From positions 1 through 64,000 of the forward strand of contig NZ_FWXK01000002.1 of the NCBI RefSeq assembly GCF_900176325.1: a stretch of DNA of 64,000 bases, given 5' to 3'. Each line of letters begins with the position of its first letter. Within the stretch, counting starts at the first letter, position 1. This document shows positions 57,874-64,000 of the stretch, piece after piece. A program made the position numbers and the translations under genes. The DNA comes from Aerococcus suis (GTDB taxonomy: Bacteria; Bacillota; Bacilli; Lactobacillales; Aerococcaceae). The notes beneath the pieces were generated by a model that saw only the letters and a program-made list of their open reading frames with translations, had not been told where the DNA came from and did not search any database.

Positions 57874-58797
57874 TTAAAGTTGGTTATCAAACCATTCACT
57901 TACATAACGAAAAACGGGTTCGACTCCACCATAGAGTAGAATTTCATGGCCTCTATTTTCAAACATGTAAAAGGTTACAGATGCGAATTGATGTTTTTGG
58001 AACTCTTTTGCTAGACGATACGTTTCTTTCCCTTTGTTGACTAGTGGATCATTTCGACCAGTAATAACAGCAATAGGCATCTGACGATTGATATTTTTTA
58101 GCCAGCCAGGACGGGTAGCTTTGGTAACCATTTTAATCAGTTCTGCAAAACCATTATTCGTAAAGACGAACCCTGTAAGCGGCCACTCAGATAAATCTGG
58201 CGCTGTATCTTCATGCCAGAGTTTTTGTAGTTTATTACTATCATCAGCAGCTTCGTTAATACCTGTTTGGAAAATTAAGCGGTGAATATCATAGTTATAG
58301 GCTTTTGGATTAAAATGATTAAGTAATGGTGCTAATTTTGAACCGAGAGCAATTAAACGAGAAAAACTATTTGTGCCACTCATCATAACACCATCGATTT
58401 CATAACTATAACGATCAAGATAGATTCTTGTTAAGTAGCTTCCCATACTATGAGATAAAATAAAATAGGGTAGGGTTGGAAATTGGTAATGGATAGCTTC
58501 ATAAACATTATGCATATCTGAAATCATTAATTTATCTGCTTCATGACTGCCAAAATAACCTAACCGTTTGTTTTCTTTGGCTAAAGGGCCATGACCCAAA
58601 TGATCATGAGCGACAACATGATAGCCTTGGCTAGTTAAATATTCAGCTAGCTTATGGTATCTTTGCGCATGTTCTGACATGCCGTGAACAATATGAATAA
58701 TTGCTTTTGGTCGATGCGTGGTTTTCCATAAATAAGTCGGAACATAAGGACGTTCTGGAACGATTGATGGGATAGATTTGAGTGTTTGGTACGACAT
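57874..58797 (-). CDS. Alpha/beta hydrolase, monoacylglycerol lipase-like
   Basis: 307 residues of the serine aminopeptidase S33/lysophospholipase subfamily. The oxyanion segment IVHGMSEHAQRYHKLAEYL, the GHGPLA element, the nucleophile elbow SHSMGS (variant of GHSMG), an Asp in ITGRNDPLVNKGKE and the catalytic His in ENRGHEILLYGG form a complete triad. No signal peptide, so it is intracellular. The natural ester substrate cannot be told from sequence. GGAGG precedes the ATG. Confidence 0.88.
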   Translation of the reverse strand: MSYQTLKSIPSIVPERPYVPTYLWKTTHRPKAIIHIVHGMSEHAQRYHKLAEYLTSQGYHVVAHDHLGHGPLAKENKRLGYFGSHEADKLMISDMHNVYEAIHYQFPTLPYFILSHSMGSYLTRIYLDRYSYEIDGVMMSGTNSFSRLIALGSKLAPLLNHFNPKAYNYDIHRLIFQTGINEAADDSNKLQKLWHEDTAPDLSEWPLTGFVFTNNGFAELIKMVTKATRPGWLKNINRQMPIAVITGRNDPLVNKGKETYRLAKEFQKHQFASVTFYMFENRGHEILLYGGVEPVFRYVSEWFDNQL

Positions 58798-58837
58798 AAT
58801 TAAACCTCCGCTAAGCGTTTAATTCCATTATATAATA

Positions 58838-58878
58838 AAGCGAGGAGTATTCATAATACGATACTCCTCGCTTTTTAT
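58838..58878 (-). terminator. Terminator of recU-pbp1A
   Basis: Perfect stem AAAGCGAGGAGTAT/ATACTCCTCGCTTT around about nine bases; on the minus strand it is followed by ATTATAT, on the plus strand by TTT. Confidence 0.88.
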
Positions 58879-58891
58879 GACTAACGGTGGG

Positions 58892-61378
58892 TTAGTTAAC
58901 CGGTTGATTTGTATTAGCGTTACTTCGTCGATTAGGCTGAGGCTGTTCTGTAGCCGGTACTTCTGGACTTGGCGTTGGTGTCTCTGGTTGTTCTGGTCGT
59001 TCTGGAGTTTCCGATTGCGGTGCTTCTGGTCGTTCTGGAGTTTCCGATTGCGGTGCTTCTGGTTGCTCAGGTTCAGTAGCTGGCTCGGAAGATTCCTCCA
59101 CTTCAGATGAAGCATCAGATTGACTATCTGACTCAGTCATAGATTCGGACTGAGAAGAAGATGTCTGTTGTTGAGATGATTGACTAGAATGAGACATTTC
59201 ATTATCAGATGATTCTGAAGTTGATTCCGCTGGAACAGAAGATGTTGTTTCGACTGTTTGTTGACGGTTATTGACATAATCATCATATAATTTATCATTT
59301 GCTAAACCAGTAATTCGCCGTGAAGACGGAGTACTTGATGTGGCAAATTTAGTTGGAACGGCACCAAACTCTAATGGGACTTCATGAACAGAATCTGGGC
59401 GTTGCCAATCTTCGTTACTACTATTATTGGCTAAGTATCCCATAATACTTTGATAGAGTTGTCCAGCAATTTGCCGGTCACTACCGATTAAATAATTTTT
59501 TTCACTTGTATCAGTTGGATTATCATATCCTGTCCAAATGGATAGCGCATAATCAGTAGAGTAACCACTCATCCAACTATCTGGTACAGCATCTTCTGGT
59601 AACCCCATTTCAGCTAATTGGTCATCGTCGAAGTTAGTGGTTCCTGATTTACCCGCTTCATTTAGACCACTAGTATGGTAAGGCCCTAATAAACCATGGG
59701 TACCATCAGTGAAACTTCCTTTAAGCATATCAGTTACCATATAAGCCGTTGAATCGGTCATAGCTTGTTCAGATTTACCTTTTACGGAAATCTCTTCACC
59801 TTCAGTTGTCACAAAATGGTCAACAGCTTTTGGTTCGTTATATTGACCATAATTACCTAGTGTAGCATAAGCAGCACTTAATACTAATGGTGTGGCTTCG
59901 CCACCTAAAGCATTAGATTCATAGATACCGTCACCATTATTTAAATTAATACCAACATTTTTTAGGAATTCATCAACTTTTTCCATACCTACTTCATCAT
60001 CAATTTGTTGGATAATTTTTAGGGCAGGGATATTTCGAGAAGCCACTAACGCTTGGCGTAGGGTCATCATTCCTTTGTATTGACGGTCCCAGTTGTAAAT
60101 TTCCATACCTGAGGAATATTTATGTTTTTCATCAACAACTGAAGAATCAGTACTATAGTTTAAAAATTCAATTGCAGGTCCGTAAACAGAGAATGGTTTA
60201 ATGCTTGAACCAATGGAACGTTCTAAGTCGCTTGCACGGTTAAGACTAAGCATGTCATTGTATTGACGGCCACCAACTAAGGCAACGATATGACCGGTAT
60301 CAGTATCTAATACTGAGGCAGCGGCTTGTAATTTATCATCTGGGAATAATAGTCCGTCATTATCATTAATTGTTTCATAAACATTTTTTTGGGCATCCGT
60401 ATCTAGATGGGTATAAACTTCAAGACCATCAGTATATAGATCATAACCTTCAGCGTCAACGTCATCTGCAACTTGTTGAATATAAGAGTCAAGCATGAGG
60501 TTGTTTTCATCTTCGGTTTGTTGGAAATCCTCTAAGGATTCTAAACCTTCATCGATTGGTTTTTCGACAGCTCCATCATATTCATCTTGAGAAATTTTAT
60601 CGTTAGTTAACATGGCGTGTAAGACGTCGTTACGTCTTTTTTCAGCTTGTTCAGGATTATGGTACGGGTCATATGAAATTGGAGCTTGAGGCATACCAGC
60701 TAAAGTAGCAATTTCATTTAGCGCTAATTCATTAAGAGGTTTACCATAGTAGATTTCGGCGGCTGTCCCCATACCATAAATACCATTTGCCATATAAACT
60801 TTATTAATATAGTATTCAAAAATTTCTTGTTTATCCAAATGGTCCTCAAGTTGAGTCGCTAACCAAATTTCTTGAACTTTTCGTTTGTAAGTCTGATCAG
60901 ATTCTTTTGTTGAAAAAACGGATAGTTTAACGAGTTGTTGCGTTAAAGTCGATCCACCTTGGGAGATACCTCCAGCTTTAAAGTTAGCAATAGCAGAGCT
61001 AATGATTCGTTTGAGGTCAAATCCACCGTGAGATAAGAAACGACGGTCTTCAATTGAAGTTACTGCATCAAATGTCTCTTCAGAAATACTATCTTCGTCG
61101 ACAATAATTCGTTCATTAGCGGAGGTTTCATACACCTTATTGCCATCTTTATCATAAATTGTAGAGGCAATAGTTCCGGTTAAATCTTTATCGGTTAATT
61201 CGGGAGCGGTGGAAATCCAGTAAGCACCAATACCTCCTAAAACTAAACCAACGAGTAGAATCATCCCACCAATGGCTAGTAGGACTTTTTGCCAAGTTGG
61301 TAATCCTTTAGATGACCGTTTTTTACTTTTTTGTTTACTGCTACGTCGGCTATGACGTTGTTGACTCAATTTCCTCAC
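58892..61378 (-). CDS. pbp1A: Class A penicillin-binding protein 1A
   Basis: 828-residue bifunctional peptidoglycan synthase. A basic cytoplasmic tail is followed by a membrane helix (about 29-53). The GT51 glycosyltransferase domain has catalytic Glu110 in SIEDRRFLSHGG and GGSTLTQQLVK. The transpeptidase domain has SSIKPF (SxxK, about residue 390), SRN and KSGTTNF. The final 130 residues are a low-complexity S/T/Q then P/E-rich extracellular tail with two perfect 11-residue repeats. The start appears to be GTG at 61378 with weak AGAAAG upstream; TTG three codons on is a possible alternative. Co-transcribed behind recU (17-base gap), the conserved arrangement in Firmicutes. Confidence 0.96.
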   Translation of the reverse strand: MRKLSQQRHSRRSSKQKSKKRSSKGLPTWQKVLLAIGGMILLVGLVLGGIGAYWISTAPELTDKDLTGTIASTIYDKDGNKVYETSANERIIVDEDSISEETFDAVTSIEDRRFLSHGGFDLKRIISSAIANFKAGGISQGGSTLTQQLVKLSVFSTKESDQTYKRKVQEIWLATQLEDHLDKQEIFEYYINKVYMANGIYGMGTAAEIYYGKPLNELALNEIATLAGMPQAPISYDPYHNPEQAEKRRNDVLHAMLTNDKISQDEYDGAVEKPIDEGLESLEDFQQTEDENNLMLDSYIQQVADDVDAEGYDLYTDGLEVYTHLDTDAQKNVYETINDNDGLLFPDDKLQAAASVLDTDTGHIVALVGGRQYNDMLSLNRASDLERSIGSSIKPFSVYGPAIEFLNYSTDSSVVDEKHKYSSGMEIYNWDRQYKGMMTLRQALVASRNIPALKIIQQIDDEVGMEKVDEFLKNVGINLNNGDGIYESNALGGEATPLVLSAAYATLGNYGQYNEPKAVDHFVTTEGEEISVKGKSEQAMTDSTAYMVTDMLKGSFTDGTHGLLGPYHTSGLNEAGKSGTTNFDDDQLAEMGLPEDAVPDSWMSGYSTDYALSIWTGYDNPTDTSEKNYLIGSDRQIAGQLYQSIMGYLANNSSNEDWQRPDSVHEVPLEFGAVPTKFATSSTPSSRRITGLANDKLYDDYVNNRQQTVETTSSVPAESTSESSDNEMSHSSQSSQQQTSSSQSESMTESDSQSDASSEVEESSEPATEPEQPEAPQSETPERPEAPQSETPERPEQPETPTPSPEVPATEQPQPNRRSNANTNQPVN
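58995..59060 (-). repeat. 33-bp tandem repeat in the pbp1A tail
   Basis: Two identical 33-base units (58995-59027 and 59028-59060) encode EAPQSETPERP twice in the proline-rich C-terminal tail; partial and degenerate units flank them. Confidence 0.92.
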
Positions 61379-61395
61379 TTCTTTCTATTTTTTAT

Positions 61396-61989
61396 TTACC
61401 TATTCAGCATTTGATCGACTGCTTTTAAATAATCGAGCCGTGGTCGAAAACCACTTTGAACGGGGTAGCTAACCTGTTGAATATGTTCTAGAGAAAGTTG
61501 ACTTTTTCCTCCGTTTTGATAATTATCCCAAGCTATTTTCAACTCAGAAAAAGGATACAAATAACAACTATCAAGGGATTTGAAATATATCAAAAGAAAG
61601 CAGATTCCTCCTTGCTTATCACAGGCAGCCATATGTTTGACTTGGTGGTCATGAATATTGCGTAGCGGAAAATGTTTGACTAAATTGGTCTGCTTCGCTT
61701 CAAAATCAATATAATAACCTTTATATATACCATTATAGTCAGTTGTCGAAGCTTGTCTATAGTAAGCCTCTTTGATCACTGCTCGACTTCGCTTAGGGTA
61801 GTCAACTTTAACCACTTGAATAGGGGTCGGTTTTTTATGAATAACCGCTAAATCTTTTGAATTGTACCAATTGTTAGCCGCGTTTATCATATCCTCTAAA
61901 CGCATTCCTCGTTTTGCAAAGTTATCTTGTACTCGTTTTTTAGGACGTTTCGAGGTTGGCTGGTAAGAATGACCATTTGGATAACGCAT
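61396..61989 (-). CDS. recU: Holliday junction resolvase RecU
   Basis: 197 residues, the functional resolvase of Firmicutes. The N-terminal arm is basic (YQPTSKRPKKR); the nuclease core (about 25-190) of the PD-(D/E)XK type has RGMRLEDMIN, STTDYNGIYKGYYIDFEAKQT with the acidic metal ligands and the QxK-type motif, and CFLLIYF. AAAGGAG precedes the ATG. First gene of recU-pbp1A. With RuvX and RarA this window carries several recombination functions. Confidence 0.95.
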   Translation of the reverse strand: MRYPNGHSYQPTSKRPKKRVQDNFAKRGMRLEDMINAANNWYNSKDLAVIHKKPTPIQVVKVDYPKRSRAVIKEAYYRQASTTDYNGIYKGYYIDFEAKQTNLVKHFPLRNIHDHQVKHMAACDKQGGICFLLIYFKSLDSCYLYPFSELKIAWDNYQNGGKSQLSLEHIQQVSYPVQSGFRPRLDYLKAVDQMLNR

Positions 61990-62110
61990 ATGAAACTCCT
62001 TTCAAATCACCTTATTATAGCAAATTGGGGGAGATAAGAGAAATGACGAGAACGATTTTAAGCAAAATGTAATAAATTATTGGATTAACAGTAGAGTGGA
62101 GCAACAAAGG

Positions 62111-62139
62111 TAGACATTGATGGATATTTAGTGTAATAT
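62111..62139 (+). promoter_or_regulatory. Promoter of tig
   Basis: -35 TAGACA (62111-62116), 17-base spacer, -10 TAATAT (62134-62139). Confidence 0.65.
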
Positions 62140-62150
62140 GTGATGATGTG

Positions 62151-62174
62151 AGGATTACGACTTGAGGTAATCCT
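62151..62174 (+). promoter_or_regulatory. Leader hairpin of tig
   Basis: AGGATTAC (62151-62158) and GTAATCCT (62167-62174) pair perfectly around an 8-base loop, 36 bases before the start codon. No T-run follows. A candidate mRNA structural element; no family recognised. Confidence 0.55.
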
Positions 62175-62209
62175 ATTTCAATTAATTAATGTATGTTAGG
62201 GGAATTTAA

Positions 62210-63490
62210 ATGACTGTAAATTTTGAAAAAACAGCGACAAATGAAGGTGTTTTACATTTTACCATTGAACATGACAAAGCTTTAAAAGCTATGAAACAAG
62301 CTTACAAACGAATCCAAAAAGACGTGGCTTTACCAGGTTTCCGTAAAGGTAAAGTAACATATAAAATGTTTACACAAATGTATGGAGAAGCTAGTCTTTA
62401 TGAAGATGCTTTAAACTTATTATTACCTGTTGAATATCCAAAAGCTGTTGAAGAAGCAGACGTTGATGTTGTTGCACAACCACAAATTGATATTGAAGAT
62501 ATTCAAAAAGGAAAAGACTGGAAAATTGCTGCAAAAGTAGCTACTAAACCTGCTGTTAAATTAGGTGAATACAAAGATTTAGAAGTTTCTAAACAAGACC
62601 GTGAAGTTACCGATGAAGAAGTTGACCAACGTTTAGCTGCAGCTCAAAGTCGTTTAAGCGAATTAGTGCTTAAAGAAGAACCAGCTGAAAAAGGTGACAC
62701 TGTTGTCATTGATTACGAAGGCTTCAAAGATGGTGAAGCTTTTGAAGGCGGACAAGCTGATAACTACTCATTAGAACTTGGATCTGATTCATTTATTCCA
62801 GGCTTTGAAGATCAATTAATCGGAGCTAAAGAAGGCGATGAAGTTGAAGTTAAACTATCATTCCCTGAAGATTACCCAGCAGAAGACTTAGCTGGACAAC
62901 CAGTTGTCTTCCAAGTTAAAGTTCATGAAGTAAAAGAAAAAGAAGTTCCTGAATTAGATGATGAATTTGCTAAAGATGTTGACGATGAAGTGGAAACTTT
63001 AGACGAACTTAAAGCAAAATATCGCAAAGAACTTGAAGAAAATAAAGAAGCACAAGCAACTGAAGCAGTAGAAGAAGAAGCTTTACGTAAAGCTGTTGAA
63101 AATGCTGAAATTGAAGATCTTCCAGAAGCAATGGTTCACGAAGAAGTTCACCGTCAAATGGAACATTACTTAAATGAAATGCAACGTCAAGGAATTTCTC
63201 CTGAATTATTCTATCAAATTACAGGAACATCTGAAGAAGACTTACATAAACGTTTTGAAGAAGACGCAGATGTTCGTGTGAAAACAAACTTAATTTTAGA
63301 ACAAATTGTAGCTGATGAAAATCTTGAAGCTAACGACGAAGATGTTGAAAATGAAATCAAATCATTAGCTGATACTTATAATATGGAAGAAGATAAAGTT
63401 CGCGAAGTCGTAACCAAAGATATGTTACAAAATGACATTGCATTGAAAAAAGCAATGGACATGATTACGAAATCAGCTAAAGAAGTTTAA
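62210..63490 (+). CDS. tig: Trigger factor
   Basis: 426 residues. Ribosome-bound chaperone and peptidyl-prolyl isomerase that receives nascent chains. The N-terminal ribosome-binding domain contains the signature GFRKGKVTYKMF (about 43-54). The FKBP domain (about 155-245) has DTVVIDYEGFKDGEAFEGG; the acidic helical C-terminal domain completes the chaperone cradle. TTAGGGG precedes the ATG. clpX follows, as usual in Firmicutes, behind a terminator. Confidence 0.97.
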   Translation: MTVNFEKTATNEGVLHFTIEHDKALKAMKQAYKRIQKDVALPGFRKGKVTYKMFTQMYGEASLYEDALNLLLPVEYPKAVEEADVDVVAQPQIDIEDIQKGKDWKIAAKVATKPAVKLGEYKDLEVSKQDREVTDEEVDQRLAAAQSRLSELVLKEEPAEKGDTVVIDYEGFKDGEAFEGGQADNYSLELGSDSFIPGFEDQLIGAKEGDEVEVKLSFPEDYPAEDLAGQPVVFQVKVHEVKEKEVPELDDEFAKDVDDEVETLDELKAKYRKELEENKEAQATEAVEEEALRKAVENAEIEDLPEAMVHEEVHRQMEHYLNEMQRQGISPELFYQITGTSEEDLHKRFEEDADVRVKTNLILEQIVADENLEANDEDVENEIKSLADTYNMEEDKVREVVTKDMLQNDIALKKAMDMITKSAKEV

Positions 63491-63512
63491 TCTTAGTTTA
63501 TTATGAAATGTG

Positions 63513-63556
63513 AGGAGAACTTGGAGTTGTTAAAATTGACTTCAAGTTCTCTTTTT
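63513..63556 (+). terminator. Terminator between tig and clpX
   Basis: Stem GAGAACTTGGAGT/ACTTCAAGTTCTC with one G-T pair, 10-base loop and TTTTT. Confidence 0.9.
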
Positions 63557-63595
63557 GTAAAAATAGGAAAACGGAAATGAAAGGAGAATTGCCGA

Positions 63596-64000
63596 ATGTA
63601 TAATGATGATTCAACAACTATTCACTGTTCCTTTTGTGGCAAGTCTCAAGAACAAGTCGATAAATTAATTGCAGGGCCAGAAGTGTATATTTGCAATGAA
63701 TGTGTCGCGTTATGTCAAGAAATAATTGATGAAGAATTACATAATGAAAGTCAAGAATATCAACCAATGATGGAGCCACCTAAGCCGACTGAAATTTATC
63801 GTATATTAAATGATTATGTCATCGGTCAGGAAATGGCAAAACGATCCTTATCAGTTGCCGTTTATAACCATTATAAACGTGTTAACGCAAACCTCAGTCA
63901 TGAGGTGGCAGACGATGAGAATGTCGATTTACAAAAAAGTAATATTTTATTAGTTGGTCCAACTGGCTCAGGTAAAACTTACCTTGCTCAAACCTTAGCC
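63596..64000 (+). CDS. clpX: ATP-dependent Clp protease ATP-binding subunit ClpX (5' part)
   Basis: First 135 codons of clpX, cut by the window end. ClpX unfolds substrates and feeds them to ClpP. The N-terminal zinc domain has Cys11, Cys14, Cys33 and Cys36 (HCSFCGKSQ and [10 protein letters not shown]). The AAA+ domain begins [19 protein letters not shown], and Walker A GPTGSGKT lies at 121-128. AAAGGAGA precedes the ATG at 63596. Confidence 0.97.
   Translation, partial: MYNDDSTTIHCSFCGKSQEQVDKLIAGPEVYICNECVALCQEIIDEELHNESQEYQPMMEPPKPTEIYRILNDYVIGQEMAKRSLSVAVYNHYKRVNANLSHEVADDENVDLQKSNILLVGPTGSGKTYLAQTLA

Noticed and set aside
58877-59110. Plus-strand frame rich in W, F and R opposite the pbp1A tail
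   Set aside because: A shadow of the P/E repeat region with no start signal or homology that I recognise.

Overview
This window is a chromosomal segment of a low-GC Gram-positive bacterium of the order Lactobacillales. The evidence is the LiaFSR, IreB, RpoY/RNase J1, GshAB and DUF1831 gene set, LPXTG wall-anchored surface protein genes, strong AAGGAGG-type ribosome binding sites, and gene neighbourhoods typical of Enterococcus, Carnobacterium and Aerococcus relatives. I cannot fix the genus. I see no prophage, insertion sequence, CRISPR array, toxin-antitoxin pair or defence island; almost everything is core housekeeping DNA.

Layout. 1-1850: twenty tRNA genes in one array ending in a strong terminator, probably the tail of an rRNA operon lying just outside the window. 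None encodes CCA, and the last three genes record a recombination and duplication event. 2010-3462: mreCD. 3463-9930: an accessory surface-protein locus, with a decayed LPXTG gene followed by a 1912-residue wall-anchored GH101 endo-alpha-N-acetylgalactosaminidase; both are preceded by CcpA-like sites. 9950-11045: L21 leader, rplU-prp-rpmA. 11131-13434: ytxK-like methyltransferase and ackA. 13485-15528 (minus): usp, 6S RNA and rarA. 15700-20738: gshAB, cysteine desulfurase, DUF1831 and mnmA, a sulfur and thiol cluster. 20859-23946: pncA and recD2. 24006-27925: alanine T-box, alaS, ireB, ruvX and a DUF1292 gene. 28086-30476: mltG, udk, greA. 30627-33009: liaFSR.

33084-41490: rnjA-rpoY (minus), an aromatic acid exporter-like protein, a hemolysin III family protein, a DUF697 GTPase, an AGCS amino acid symporter and AarF. 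41565-43809: phasin-like and HesB-like genes divergent from fetAB, which carries a PerR-like box. 43920-46775: acyl-ACP thioesterase, coaA and an AI-2E family transporter. 46875-52286 (minus): a heterodimeric ABC exporter and a YkpA-type ABC-F ATPase. 52395-57031 (minus): ppk, ppx and a HAD phosphatase, a polyphosphate operon. 57121-64000: ung, a lipase-like hydrolase, pbp1A-recU, tig and the start of clpX.

How the genes fit together: envelope building and monitoring (MreCD, MltG, PBP1A, LiaFSR, IreB) recurs across the window. Redox, sulfur and iron handling (GshAB, desulfurase, MnmA, FetAB) forms a second theme. RNA-based control is well represented by the L21 leader, 6S RNA and T-box. The most notable points are the GH101 locus with its decayed neighbour, the chimeric serine tRNA gene, the uniform CCA-less/U+1 design of the tRNA array, and the PerR-like operator at fetAB. 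I did not find a convincing wholly new multi-gene system.
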